The notes: generated by a model not told the origin, from the letters alone. A DNA stretch of 64,000 bases from DASSUW01 sp036257565 (GCA_036257565.1 DATAFH010000006.1:30872-94871), one strand, 5' to 3'. Counted from the first letter of the stretch, positions 9,037-18,447 are shown. A program made the numbers and translations.

Positions 9037-10044
9037 ATGGGTGCCGTGCTCATCGCCGATGACTACGCCGCGCGGATCAGCGCCTGGGAGTCGCAGCTCT
9101 CGCCGCTCGCCGCCCGCTCGTACCCGGCCGAGCGGGAGCGCGAGGAGGCCGACTGCGGGCTGCGGACCCCGTTCCAGCGCGACCGCGACCGGATCGTGCA
9201 CTCGAAGGCGTTCCGGCGGCTCAAGCACAAGACGCAGGTGTTCGTGGCGCCCGAGGGCGACCATTACCGCACGCGGCTGACCCACACGCTGGAGGCGACG
9301 CAGATCTCGCGCACCGTCGCCCGGGCGCTGCGGCTCAACGAGGATCTGACCGAGGCGATCGGGCTCGGCCATGACGTCGGCCATCCGCCTTTCGGCCATA
9401 TCGGCGAGGGTGTGCTCGACGCCTGCGGGCGGGAGCGCTTCGGCCGCGGCTTCCGGCACAACGAGCACTCGCTGCGGGTGGTCTCCGAGATCGAGCCGCT
9501 CAACCTCACCGCGGCCGTGCGGGACGGGATCCTGCGCCACTCGAGCGGCGCGGGGGAGCCGGCCACGCTCGAGGGCAAGATCGTGCGGCTGGTGGACCGG
9601 ATCGCCTACATCAACCACGACATCGACGACGCGGTGCGGGCCGGCGTGCTCTCCGTGGCGTCGCTCCCGGCCGAGGAGATCGCTGTGCTCGGTGACAGCG
9701 GCTCGCGACGGATCGACCGGCTCGTCCACGACCTGGTCGAGCATTCGGAGCGGGCGGGGGACATCGTCCAGGGTCCCGAGGTCGGCGGCGCGATGCTCCG
9801 GCTGCGCACGTTCATGTTCGAGAACGTCTACCTGGGGCCGACCGCGCGCGCCGAGCACTCGAAGATCGAGCGCGTGCTGCGCGAGCTCTTCGACTGGTAC
9901 TGCGAGCACCCGTCGGAGCTCCCGCCCGCCGTGGCCGGGGGGTCGGAGGCCGACCGGGTGATCGACTACCTGGCCGGGATGACGGACCGCTACGCGATCC
10001 GCGACTGGACCGAGCGCTTCGTGCCGCACGGCCTCGCGGTCTGA
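9037..10044 (+). CDS. dgt: Deoxyguanosinetriphosphate triphosphohydrolase-like HD protein
   Basis: A 335-residue HD-superfamily dNTP triphosphohydrolase that splits dNTPs to deoxynucleoside and triphosphate. Metal ligands are visible as His83 (THTLEATQI) and His112-Asp113 (GHDVGHPPFGH). The N-terminal DCGLRTPFQRDRDRIVHSKA and FRRLKHKTQVF segments are typical of the shorter Dgt subfamily. The stop overlaps the dnaG start by one base (TGATG). The dgt-dnaG pair is a recurring actinobacterial arrangement linking nucleotide pools to replication. Confidence 0.9.
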   Translation: MGAVLIADDYAARISAWESQLSPLAARSYPAEREREEADCGLRTPFQRDRDRIVHSKAFRRLKHKTQVFVAPEGDHYRTRLTHTLEATQISRTVARALRLNEDLTEAIGLGHDVGHPPFGHIGEGVLDACGRERFGRGFRHNEHSLRVVSEIEPLNLTAAVRDGILRHSSGAGEPATLEGKIVRLVDRIAYINHDIDDAVRAGVLSVASLPAEEIAVLGDSGSRRIDRLVHDLVEHSERAGDIVQGPEVGGAMLRLRTFMFENVYLGPTARAEHSKIERVLRELFDWYCEHPSELPPAVAGGSEADRVIDYLAGMTDRYAIRDWTERFVPHGLAV

Positions 10045-11894
10045 TGGCGCGTTACACGCAGGACTCCCGCGAGCGCGTCCGCGACGCGGTCGACTTCGAG
10101 GAGCTCGTGGGCGCTCGCACGGAGCTCAAGCGGGCGGGCGTGAGGCGGTTGCAGGGGCTGTGCCCGTTCCACGACGAGCGGACGCCGTCGTTCGGCATCG
10201 ATCCGGTGGAGAAGCTCTACCACTGCTTCGGGTGCGGCGTTGGTGGCGACGTCTTCTCGTTCGTGATGGGAACCGAGGGGCTCGACTTCGCGGGCGCGCT
10301 GGAGTCTCTGGCCGACCGCTACGGAGTCAAGCTCGAGCGCGAGGCCGAGGATCCCGCGACGGCCGCCCGCCGCGAGCGGGACGACCGGCTGCGGGCGCTG
10401 CTCGAGCGCACGGCCGCGTACTACGTGCGGGTGCTGTGGGAGAGCCCGGAGGCGGCGGACGCGCGCGCGTACCTCGCGTCGCGCGGACTCGAGGAGGGGG
10501 CGCTGCGCGAGTTCCGGGTGGGGTTCTCGCCGGCGGCGTTCGACCGGGTGTTGACGGCCTCGGCGCGGGCCGGCTACCGCGACGAGGAGCTGCTGGCATG
10601 CGGGCTCGCCGCCAAGCGGCGCGACGGCCGCGGGCTGATCGACCGCTTCCGCGGCCGGATCATGTTCCCGCTGTGCGACGAGCGGGGACGTGTGCTGGGG
10701 TTCGGCGCGCGCGCGCTGCGGCCCGACGACCGGCCCAAGTACCTGAACTCCTCCGACAACGCGGTCTTCCACAAGGGCGAGCTGCTCTACGGCGCCGACC
10801 TGGCTCGCGGGGCGGCCGCCCGGGCGGGGCGGGTGGTCCTGGTCGAGGGGTACACGGACGCTGTCGCGCTGCGGCAGGCGGGCGTGGCCGAGGTCGTCGG
10901 CTCGATGGGGACGGCGCTCACCGAGCGCCAGGTGTCGGCGCTGGCCCGGCTCGCCCCGACGGCGCTGTTCTGCCAGGACCCGGACACTGCCGGTCAGGAG
11001 GCGGTATCGCGGAGCGTGAGCGCGCTGCGGGACGTCAACCGGGCGCGCGCGGGGCGGGGCGTCGAGTTCAAGATCGTTCGGCTGCCGGGCGGCTCGGATC
11101 CGGCCGACGTCGTGCAGCGGGACGGGGCAGACGCCCTGCGCCGGCTGCTCGACGGGGCGGTCCCGCTGGCGCGCTTCGAGGTCGAGCGCGCGCTCGAACG
11201 CGACGAGACCGGAACGGCCGAGGGCCGCGACCGGGCGCTCGAGGAGGCCGCCGCCGCCATCCGCCCACTCCCGCCGAGCGTCCTCCGCGACGAGCTCGTG
11301 CAGCTCGTCGCCGGCCGCCTCGGGCTCACCGACAGCCTCCTTGCCTCCGCGCTCGCGGGCGCACCCCGAACCGGGGGCCGGCGCGACAGCGCGAGTCGGT
11401 CACCGGGTCCCCGCGGATCCGCGGGGTGGCCCGGCGCCCGGCCGGACTCCACCGCGCTGGCGCGAAGCTCTGCACCGGCGAACGGCGCTCGGGCCGCGCT
11501 GGACCGGCGCGAGCAGTCCGAGCGGGCGTTCCTCGCGTTGTGTCTGGCGCTGCCGGAGGAGGGGGAGGAGCGGCTGGCGGCGGCGGACCTCGACGAGCTC
11601 TTCTCGGCGCCGGCGACCCGCCGCGCCGCCGACTACCTCCGCGGCCGCCTGCGCTCACCGGCCGGCGAGCTCCCGGCCGGTGACGAGCCGCTCGCCCGCC
11701 TCGTCGCCGAGCTCGTCATCCGCGCCGGCCAGCTCGAGGCCACCCCGCCCAAGCTCGAGCTCGAGGCCCTCCAGCTCGACCTCCACAACCTCGACCGCCG
11801 CATCGCCGCCGCCCGAAGCGACGGCCGGGAGACCCTCCCACTCGCCACCGAGCGCCAGCTCGTCCTCGACAAGATCCGACACCGCCTGAGCTGA
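10044..11894 (+). CDS. dnaG: DNA primase
   Basis: A 616-residue DnaG that makes RNA primers at the replication fork. The N-terminal CHC2 zinc ribbon has Cys40, His43, Cys61 and Cys64 (CPFHDERTPSF, YHCFGCG). The TOPRIM domain carries Glu268 in VVLVEGYTDAVAL and the later CQDPDTAGQEA metal motif. After about residue 430 comes a low-complexity Gly/Ser/Pro/Arg linker (to about residue 480), then the helicase-binding C-terminal domain ending in LVLDKIRHRLS. The start overlaps the dgt stop. tRNA-Asn follows 61 bases downstream. Confidence 0.93.
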   Translation: MARYTQDSRERVRDAVDFEELVGARTELKRAGVRRLQGLCPFHDERTPSFGIDPVEKLYHCFGCGVGGDVFSFVMGTEGLDFAGALESLADRYGVKLEREAEDPATAARRERDDRLRALLERTAAYYVRVLWESPEAADARAYLASRGLEEGALREFRVGFSPAAFDRVLTASARAGYRDEELLACGLAAKRRDGRGLIDRFRGRIMFPLCDERGRVLGFGARALRPDDRPKYLNSSDNAVFHKGELLYGADLARGAAARAGRVVLVEGYTDAVALRQAGVAEVVGSMGTALTERQVSALARLAPTALFCQDPDTAGQEAVSRSVSALRDVNRARAGRGVEFKIVRLPGGSDPADVVQRDGADALRRLLDGAVPLARFEVERALERDETGTAEGRDRALEEAAAAIRPLPPSVLRDELVQLVAGRLGLTDSLLASALAGAPRTGGRRDSASRSPGPRGSAGWPGARPDSTALARSSAPANGARAALDRREQSERAFLALCLALPEEGEERLAAADLDELFSAPATRRAADYLRGRLRSPAGELPAGDEPLARLVAELVIRAGQLEATPPKLELEALQLDLHNLDRRIAAARSDGRETLPLATERQLVLDKIRHRLS

Positions 11895-11955
11895 CGGTCA
11901 CGGCCGCTACACTCCGGCCGACCGTGGCCGATCAATGCGGAGACGGCTGTTTCGG

Positions 11956-12027
<72 letters not shown>

Positions 12028-12074
12028 TACGAGGTCCGCTTTCCCGCTACTAGCGAGGAAGGGTCACGTCCCTA

Positions 12075-12317
12075 GGAGACCGCTGAAGAAATCGGTCGCC
12101 GGAGGGCGGCGATGCGGGTAGGCGGCGGCGCGTGTCCGCCCGGCCGGTGTTCCGGCTGCCGCGTGCTCGGGCGCCGTCAGGCGGTCTGGGTGATCAGGCG
12201 GCGGCCGAGGGGGTTGAGATTGACCAGTGCGGCGGTCCAGGCGCCTTGCAGGCAGCTCTTGCTGGTGCCGATGTAGCGGCTCTTGCGGGCTCTGTAGCGG
12301 TGGGTGCTCGCAGGTCC
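12075..12317 (-). pseudogene. IS1182/IS5-like transposase C-terminal remnant
   Basis: On the minus strand, bases 12317-12177 encode a 46-residue open stretch ending at TGA. Its core RKSRYIGTSKSCLQ...TAALVNLNPLGRRL resembles the last segment of DDE_Tnp_1 transposases (pattern R-Y-x-G-x-x-K-x-x-L-Q then N-L). A stop sits just upstream at 12318-12320, so the rest of the gene is gone. About 80 bases beyond the stop, the motif at 12075-12095 (GGAGACCGCTGAAGAAATCGG) looks like the terminal repeat of IS1182-type elements. Family assignment is from motif memory only. Confidence 0.4.
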
Positions 12318-12575
12318 TCAGATCGGCTTCTGTGGCCTCGGTTCCGGCGCGAGTTGCCGGATCGGCCGGATTCGGTGCCGGGGACCAGCGTCGCGGGGCG
12401 ACGTGGTCTGGCGGTCGGGTGTCAGCGGGCGCTAGGCTGCCGTGTGGGCGTGGTCGACCCCCGAGCGAAGCGCAGGATCTGGGGCTGAGTCCTGCCGCGC
12501 AGCTTGCCCCGTTGAGGGGCTTGAGAGTCGCGCCCCATTGGCGGCGGCCACGCCCTCCTTGGCTCTGCTGGGTGC

Positions 12576-13170
12576 CTAGGCCTGCCAGTCGGCGACGAGC
12601 TGACGGCAGGCGTGCTCGGCCTGTTCGGCGAGCTCGCGCTCGTGGCGGCGCACCTCTCGCAGCGAGTAGGCGGCGGCCCTGCCCTTCTGGCCGCGGCGGC
12701 CGAGAAGCGGCGGAAGTCGCCGACGGCGGCGACGATCGACAGCGCGATCGTCGCGTCAACGCCCGGGATCGTCATCAGCCGGCGCGCGAGCGCGACGCGC
12801 GCCAGCGCGGCGTCGATGATCCGCAGCTCCTGGCCGTGGAAGTCCAGCTGGCGCAACAGCGCCGCGACCGCCCCCGCCTCGTCTGGCGGCAGCGGCTGCT
12901 CTGCCAGCCACGCGCGGCCCTTGTGACCGAACAGATCGGCGGCCGGCAGCGCGGCACCAGGTTGCGATGCAGGATCGCCTGCACCTGGTTCTTCAGGCGG
13001 GTGCGCTGGCGCACGATATGCGCGCGCCGCGAGACCTGCCGGCGCAACGCGGCCGTCTCCTCGTCGGCCACCCACACGCCCGGCAGGTAGTCGGCCGGCA
13101 GCAACTGCGCGAGCACCTCAGCGACGACCTTGTCGGTCTTGACCTTCGCCTCGGCGATCGCGCGCGTAGC
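12576..13170 (-). pseudogene. IS110-family transposase, multiply broken
   Basis: A decayed IS110 transposase read right to left. It starts abruptly at AIAEAKVKTDKVVAEVLAQL, continues as PGVWVADEETAALRR and RQRTRLKNQVQAILHRN, then needs a one-base shift near 12950 to go on as ADLFGHKGRAWLAEQ and MTIPGVDATIALSIV. After AAVGDFRRFS (near 12700) the usual C-terminal catalytic stretch is missing, and a tail in another frame (AAAYSLREVRRHERELAEQ ... LVADWQA, stop at 12576-12578) follows. The N-terminal DEDD catalytic domain is absent. It is clearly non-functional. Confidence 0.75.
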
Positions 13171-13579
13171 GGCGCGTGCTCACGCCGGCCAGCATCCGCT
13201 CGAGCATCACGTCGGTGAGCCGGTCGCGCGCGGCGAAGTGCGCGTACGTGCCCAGCTCGACCTCGTGCTCGCCGTCCGCGGTGCGCGCACGCGGGCGCTC
13301 GACCGGCACACGCCGCCCGCCGAGCGTGACCTCGCCGCGATCGTGCCCGTGACGCACCGCGCAGCGCGCCGGATCATGCCTGCCCTTCGGGCCGACAACC
13401 TCGTCGACCTCGGCTTCCATCAGCTCGTGCAGGACACCGAGCCCGACACCCACGCTCAGCGCGAGCGGCCCTTCCTTCGCGGCGCAGGCGAGCTCGCCGA
13501 GCGCCTCATGCACCGAGGCGGGCAGCTCCTCGACGCGCTCCTGGCCGGCCGCGACCGACCCAGCCGATACGGTCCTCAT
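13170..13579 (-). pseudogene. IS256-family (mutator) transposase, N-terminal fragment
   Basis: Read from ATG 13579 on the minus strand, this is the N-terminal third of an IS256/mutator transposase: VHEALGELACAAKEG, LHELMEAEVDEVVGPKGRHD, RHGHDRGEVTLGGRRVPVER, then YAHFAARDRLTDVMLERMLA and GVSTRRYAR. The match stops exactly after STRRY at about 13170, where IS110-type sequence begins, so the rest with the DDE catalytic triad is absent. The fragment keeps an open frame and a plausible start, but no activity is expected. Confidence 0.78.
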
Positions 13580-13851
13580 GGCGGTTGGTCCTCCTGTCCT
13601 CGGACTTCCGATTCGCACTAGCCACGGTCCCAACAGGACCGGACGAGGCGGGAGGACCGCCGCCTTCAAGTTCTACGAGCTACGGGACAACCTCAGGAGA
13701 ACCAGCATCGCCGCCAATAGGCGGAAGCAAAAGCGAGTTGATCCGGCCCATGCGGACCGTGGATCGTCGATCTCGGATCAAGCTTGACTCGGTCGGCGCG
13801 TACGCGAGAGGCTTGCTCAGGACCAGCATGCCGTCCGCGAAGGAGGGGCAC

Positions 13852-14292
13852 GTGGAGTTCTCACAGGTGCGACGAGTACTGATCGTTGCCAATCGCACGG
13901 CGGCGACGCCCACGCTGCTGGACCGGATCAAGGAGCTTGCACGTGAGCGACCGAGTACGTTCGCGCTCCTGATCCCGGACGCGGCCAGTGTCGAGCACAC
14001 GGACTGGACGCTCGAGCTCGCGCTGCCGCTGCTCGAGCGGGCGGCTCGCGGACCGGTCGAGGGGCTCGCGGGGGAGGGGGCAGAGCCGTTTGAGGCGATC
14101 CGGCGCGCGGTTGGACAGGGGTCCTACGACCAGATCGTGATTTCGACGCTGCCCAAGCGCGTGTCTCAGTGGCTGCGCCGCGACCTGCCGCGCCGCGTGC
14201 AGGACCTCGGTGTGCCCGTCGAGGTCATTACCCCAGGACGCGAGGACCGGCAACCGGTGGGCGGCGTCGCCGGGAACATTTCAATCCCTTAG
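13852..14292 (+). CDS. Small universal-stress-like (UspA/Rossmann) protein
   Basis: A 146-residue alpha/beta protein. It opens with a hydrophobic strand and loop, VRRVLIVANRTAATP, and later has ALLIPDA, YDQIVISTLPKRVSQW and a closing GVPVEVITP. This is the pattern of small nucleotide-binding-like domains of the universal stress family, although no complete G-x2-G-x9-G ATP motif is visible. The start is set at GTG 13852 because a strong Shine-Dalgarno AAGGAGG (13840-13846) sits 5 bases upstream; longer in-frame extensions have no such signal. The gene stands alone beside transposon debris. Function unknown. Confidence 0.6.
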   Translation: MEFSQVRRVLIVANRTAATPTLLDRIKELARERPSTFALLIPDAASVEHTDWTLELALPLLERAARGPVEGLAGEGAEPFEAIRRAVGQGSYDQIVISTLPKRVSQWLRRDLPRRVQDLGVPVEVITPGREDRQPVGGVAGNISIP

Positions 14293-14497
14293 GCGTTCGC
14301 GGACGACTACGGCGAGAACCCGCTTATCGCAGCGCGTCACCAGTCGGAGCCGCCTTGCGGCTCTGACGGCAGCAACGGCACCGCCGCTGATCGTCGGGAG
14401 CAGCAGCGCGTTGGCCGCCTGGCCGCTTGCGTCGCGGGTCGGGAGGTGAGGGCGTCTTCACGCCATCAACAGCGCGCGAGCGCGAGGGAGCAGCCAG
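14293..14497. other. Intergenic stretch before the truncated paralogue
   Basis: This is the first part of a roughly 530-base gap (14293-14821). I see no coding region with a family signature, no tRNA and no clear promoter. Frames on both strands stay open mainly because of the GC content. The gap contains a truncated gene copy (14498-14572) and a hairpin (14715-14738), listed separately. Confidence 0.4.
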
Positions 14498-14572
14498 ATG
14501 GAATCCGAGCAAATCACCCGCGTCCTCATCGTCGCGAACCGGACGGCGTCGACGCCCCGTCTGATCGGCTGA
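14498..14572 (+). pseudogene. Truncated second copy of the stress-like gene
   Basis: ATG 14498 has a GGGAG-type ribosome site just upstream and encodes only 24 residues before TGA: MESEQITRVLIVANRTASTP then four more. The core RVLIVANRTA-TP is nearly identical to the start of the intact gene at 13852 (VRRVLIVANRTAATPTLL). No continuation was found in the other frames downstream, so the copy lost its body rather than suffering a single frameshift. It could be a short leader peptide, but a duplicated and truncated gene is the simpler reading. Confidence 0.55.
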
Positions 14573-14714
14573 GGACGCCTCCTTCGTTGCGGTCGGGAAG
14601 GTGGCGGGCCGTGGTGAGCTGTTGCCGACGCGCGGATAGGGCGGTCAGCGCTCAAAGTCTCATTGCGGACGACCTCCGAGCGCGCGGATCGATCTCGCGC
14701 CGACACCTGCTTCG

Positions 14715-14738
14715 CCCTGGCCGGAGCAGGGGCCAGGG
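14715..14738. other. 8-bp GC hairpin (possible terminator)
   Basis: CCCTGGCC (14715-14722) pairs perfectly with GGCCAGGG (14731-14738) around an 8-base loop. No T-run follows on either strand. It lies in the gap before the flavoprotein gene and may insulate it from upstream transcripts. The role is inferred. Confidence 0.3.
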
Positions 14739-14821
14739 GACGCGAGTCCAGCGCGCTTGGTGCTCGTCCCGGTGGCGGCGCGCCCGTGAGGCTGGGAAGC
14801 TGACCACCGAGTAGAACGACC

Positions 14822-16264
14822 GTGCTTCCAGCGCCGGAGCGAAGCGTGCTGATCACCACCGATTATCTGGTCGTCGGAACGGGCGCCAGCGGCCTCGCGT
14901 TCGTCGACGCGCTGGTCGCTGAGGCCGATGTCGAGGTGACGCTGATCGACCGCCGGCGCGCCCCGGGCGGGCACTGGCTCCACGCGTACCCATTCGTCCG
15001 TCTGCACAGCCCTTCGGCGTACTACGGCGTGAACTCGCTGCCGCTCGGTGAGGACCAGATCGACCAGGTCGGCGAGAACGCGGGCTACTACGAACGGGCG
15101 ACGGGCGAGGAGGTCTGCGACTACTTCGCCCTGGCGGCCTCGCGGCTCACACGGACCGGGCAGGTTCGCATCCTCACCGAGCACGAGCACATGGGGCAAG
15201 GGGCTGACGGCGAGCAGGTGCGAGACCTGCGCACCGGCGCGCTCCACGATGTCGCCGTACGTCGCAAGGTGGTCGACGCCCGCTACCTCGAGGCGTCTGT
15301 GCCGGCCACCCACACCCCATCGTTCGATGTCGCATCGGGCGCTCGCGTCGTGCCCATCAACGATCTGCCGACCGCCGCGCGATCGGCCTCCGCATACACC
15401 GTGCTCGGGTCAGGCAAGACGGCAGTCGATGCGTGCACCTGGCTGTTGGACAACGACGTCGAGCCGGAGCGAATCCGCTGGGTCCGGCCCCGGGACGCCT
15501 GGTTTCACCACCGCGCCGACTTCCAGCCGCTGGAACAGGTCGGTGCCATCATGGACGGCCTCGCCCTCGATGCCGAGGCCGGCGCCGAGGCACAGGACGT
15601 CGACGACCTGTTCGAGCGGCTCGAGGCTTCGGGGCGGCTGGTCCGCATCGACCAGGCGCGGCCCGCGAAGATGTACCGCGGCACGATGCTCAGCGGCCGC
15701 GAGCTCGACGCCCTGCGGCAGATCGAGGACGTCATCAGGCTCGGGCACGTCCGGCGGATCGAGCGCGACCGGATCGTCCTCGAGCGGGGAGAGGCTCGGA
15801 CCGGCCCTGAGGTCCTGCACGTCGACTGCACGGCGCTCGGCCTGCGCAACGCACCTGCCACGCCGATCTTCCAGCCCGGCCGGATCGTACTCCAGCAGGT
15901 GCGGCACAACACGCCGCCGTTCAACGCAGCGCTTGTGGGCTTCGTCGAGGCCGTCCGGGACGACGACACCCAGAAGAACCAGCTCTGCCCACCCAACCCC
16001 TACGCCAGCAGCATCCACGACTGGCCGCGGATGATGAGCCGCACGTGGAGGACGGAGCGACGGTGGTTGAGCGAGCCCGACGTCGCCGCCTGGCTAGCCG
16101 AGAGCCGGCTCAACTTGCTCCGCGCGCTGCCCGACCACCTGGCCGAGCCGCCGGTGCAGTTGGCGGTGCAACGATTTCTGACCCACGTCGGCGCTGCGAT
16201 CGAGCGGCTCCAGCAGATCGATGGTTCGGGCAGCTCCGGCGCGGCCGGGGCTGTGCAGGCGTGA
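14822..16264 (+). CDS. FAD-dependent monooxygenase-like oxidoreductase
   Basis: A 480-residue flavoprotein with two dinucleotide sites. The first is at the N-terminus (YLVVGTGASGLAFVDAL, FAD), followed by IDRRRAPGGHWLHAYPFVRL, which resembles flavin monooxygenases of the FMO/Baeyer-Villiger group. The second is about residue 190-205 (YTVLGSGKTAVDACTWLL, NAD(P)H site). A C-terminal helical region of about 100 residues follows. The strict FMO fingerprint FxGxxxHxxxF/Y is not obvious, so hydroxylase chemistry is uncertain. GTG 14822 is the longest start; an in-frame GTG lies at 14849. The gene stands alone. Confidence 0.7.
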   Translation: MLPAPERSVLITTDYLVVGTGASGLAFVDALVAEADVEVTLIDRRRAPGGHWLHAYPFVRLHSPSAYYGVNSLPLGEDQIDQVGENAGYYERATGEEVCDYFALAASRLTRTGQVRILTEHEHMGQGADGEQVRDLRTGALHDVAVRRKVVDARYLEASVPATHTPSFDVASGARVVPINDLPTAARSASAYTVLGSGKTAVDACTWLLDNDVEPERIRWVRPRDAWFHHRADFQPLEQVGAIMDGLALDAEAGAEAQDVDDLFERLEASGRLVRIDQARPAKMYRGTMLSGRELDALRQIEDVIRLGHVRRIERDRIVLERGEARTGPEVLHVDCTALGLRNAPATPIFQPGRIVLQQVRHNTPPFNAALVGFVEAVRDDDTQKNQLCPPNPYASSIHDWPRMMSRTWRTERRWLSEPDVAAWLAESRLNLLRALPDHLAEPPVQLAVQRFLTHVGAAIERLQQIDGSGSSGAAGAVQA

Positions 16265-16378
16265 CGGATGGACGCGACCGTGGTCGGTCACGGCCTGCGG
16301 CTCGCTCACGAGGGGCGCGACCCGCATTCTTCTTGGTCGAACCGTGCGTGAAGCGCGTTGGTCGGAGTGGACGGGTAC

Positions 16379-16675
16379 CTACGCCCGGATCGCCACTGGC
16401 GTCTGCAGTCCGAGCGGCTGCTCGGCGAACGCCTTCTCGGTATCCACCTCCCAGCAGGTGTTCACGCTGGAGTCCTCGAGCGTCGAGTCGACGTACTGCT
16501 GGATCGCCTCGACGGAGTCGGACTCCCAGAGGCAGGTGGCCACGGAGCCGTCGATGGCCGGATAGAACTGCAGGCCGCGCACGCCGGGGGGCGCGTCCTC
16601 GTTCATGATCAGCTTGTTGCCGCGTGCGAATGCCGTCGGCGGGTCCTGGAACTGATGAAGCACTGCCACGTACAT
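16379..16675 (-). CDS. Small alpha/beta-barrel-like conserved hypothetical
   Basis: A 98-residue protein without signal peptide or membrane segment. It starts MYVAVLHQFQDPPTAFARG and has GLQFYPAIDGSVATCLWES and VEAIQQYVDSTL, then CWEVDTEKAFAEQPLG. Alternating strands and helices of this size suggest a ferredoxin-like dimeric barrel such as DUF4242. Proteins of similar sequence recur in actinobacteria, but I know no proven function. It sits between the flavoprotein and the LuxR regulator, on the same strand as the latter. Confidence 0.6.
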   Translation of the reverse strand: MYVAVLHQFQDPPTAFARGNKLIMNEDAPPGVRGLQFYPAIDGSVATCLWESDSVEAIQQYVDSTLEDSSVNTCWEVDTEKAFAEQPLGLQTPVAIRA

Positions 16676-16803
16676 GGCGGCCTCCTCTCGGTGAGATCGG
16701 GAACGTCAACGACGCTACGCCGGACGCAATTCCGCGCGCATCGGCGGGATTGACCAACTTCGCGGCGACCGCGGCGTGGTCATTTCGCGCCATCGCGGCG
16801 CAG

Positions 16804-18447
16804 TCAGACGAGGTCGCGCTCGAACGCGAATGCGCTCGCCTCGGTTCGTGAGGAGACGCGCAGCTTGGCGAAGATGTTCTGGATGTGGCGCGCGACCGTG
16901 CGCTCGCTGATCACCAGCGCCGATGCGACCTGGCGGTTGGTCTTGCCGGCGGCGACCAGCCTGAGCACCTCGAGCTCGCGCGCTGTCAGCCCGTGAGCGC
17001 TGGGGAGCCCGGAGCTTGGCATCAGCGCCTCGACGCGGGCGAGGGCAGGCACGGCGCCGAGCTGCGCCAACACGCCGCGGGCGGCCTCGAGCTCCATCGC
17101 GGCCGTGTCCTCGTCGCCGAGCGAGCGGCATGCCAGCCCGACCAGCACGCGGCAGCGCGCGGCCTCATACGGCGCTGTCAGCTCCTGCCACATCTTCGCG
17201 CTGCGGCGCGCCGCCGCCAGGCCGGCCTGGGGGTCGCCGTCGGCCAGCGCCACGATTGCGCGCGCGTAGGCGGACATCGCCTGCAACGCGTCGCTGCCCT
17301 GCCGCTGCGCGATCTCCTCGAGCTGGCGACACGCGCTGCGGGCAGTCTCGACGTCCTCGGCGTCCAGCATGATCTCGACATAGGCGGACAGCAGCGCAGC
17401 ACGCTTCAGCGGCGAGGTGGTTTCGCCCACCGCGCGCCGGATCCCGGCCGCCGCGGCATCGCGATTGCCTTGCGCCATTCGCAGCAGCGCGAGTCCCGGC
17501 TGTGGCTCAGACCCGTACCTGGTCGCCTCGCGGTACGCGGCCTCAGCCGCGTCGGGCTCGCCTCGCAGCCGATGGATCTCGCCCTGCCGATAGAGGGCGG
17601 CGCCGCACGCGATCTGATTCAGGACGCCCTCCGTGAAGCGTTCGGCGGCGCGTCCCGCCTCCTGGAGCGCCTCGTCCCACGCGCCCTGCAGCTGCATGAT
17701 CTCGGCCCGATGGACCAGGCACAGGCCGTTGTGAGCGACCATCTCCGGCTGGCTCTCGCACCACCGCGTCAACGCGTCGGTCCACTCGCGAGCGCGGCGG
17801 ATTTCGTACGCGTTCCGGCAGAAGGCGATCGTGTTGCAGTAGACGATGCCCGTGACGACCGGCGACAGCTGCCCGCCAGTCGCGACCACCAAGGCCTCGT
17901 CGATCAGCCGCAGTCCGTCCTCGACGCGCCCCTGCGCGAGCAGCGCGCGGCCCTGGTCGTCCCGGGCCAGCCAGACCAGATCCGCGTCACCGAAGCGCTC
18001 GCCGATCGCGGCCGCCTCGGCCGCCGTAGCGCAGCCGGCCTCCCAGTCACCGCGCGCCATCTGCTCGAGCCACGCAGGTACCAGCAGCCAGCCCCGTTCC
18101 ACCGAGTCGCGCCCGTCTTGCTCGAGCAGCCGTTGCGCGCGCGCGAACCATCCGCCCGCGCGACCCGTCTCGCCGCGAAACAGCATGTTGTGCCCGATCC
18201 AGAATGCGCAGTGAACGGCGCGCAACGCCTCGCCGATATTCAGGTACGCCAGATGTGCCCGCTCCAAGCCGCTCACGTAGTCGTCATCGCGGCCGAGCAT
18301 GTACGCCGATCGGGCGAAGAGCTCTAGATCTTCGGCGTCCAGGCCCACCGCTTCGTCGGCGGCCGTCAGCGCCGTGTACGCCTCCAGCCACGCCCGCATG
18401 GCGTAGGACTCGCGGCCCCGTTCGAGCTCCGCGACAGCACGATCCAC
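16804..18447 (-). CDS. TPR-repeat LuxR-family transcriptional regulator
   Basis: A 547-residue regulator. Residues about 1-470 are helical repeats of TPR type (for example AELERGRESYAMRAWLEAYT and RGDWEAGCATAAEAAAIGER). The C-terminal 60 residues are a LuxR/GerE helix-turn-helix (LTARELEVLRLVAAGKTNRQ, then SERTVARHIQNIFAKL). No AAA ATPase or receiver domain is present, so the signal is probably sensed by the repeats. GTG 18447 is chosen because the repeat region begins there; an in-frame GTG at 18468 is possible. Further upstream extension would only read the antisense of the sulfatase. Confidence 0.8.
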   Translation of the reverse strand: MDRAVAELERGRESYAMRAWLEAYTALTAADEAVGLDAEDLELFARSAYMLGRDDDYVSGLERAHLAYLNIGEALRAVHCAFWIGHNMLFRGETGRAGGWFARAQRLLEQDGRDSVERGWLLVPAWLEQMARGDWEAGCATAAEAAAIGERFGDADLVWLARDDQGRALLAQGRVEDGLRLIDEALVVATGGQLSPVVTGIVYCNTIAFCRNAYEIRRAREWTDALTRWCESQPEMVAHNGLCLVHRAEIMQLQGAWDEALQEAGRAAERFTEGVLNQIACGAALYRQGEIHRLRGEPDAAEAAYREATRYGSEPQPGLALLRMAQGNRDAAAAGIRRAVGETTSPLKRAALLSAYVEIMLDAEDVETARSACRQLEEIAQRQGSDALQAMSAYARAIVALADGDPQAGLAAARRSAKMWQELTAPYEAARCRVLVGLACRSLGDEDTAAMELEAARGVLAQLGAVPALARVEALMPSSGLPSAHGLTARELEVLRLVAAGKTNRQVASALVISERTVARHIQNIFAKLRVSSRTEASAFAFERDLV

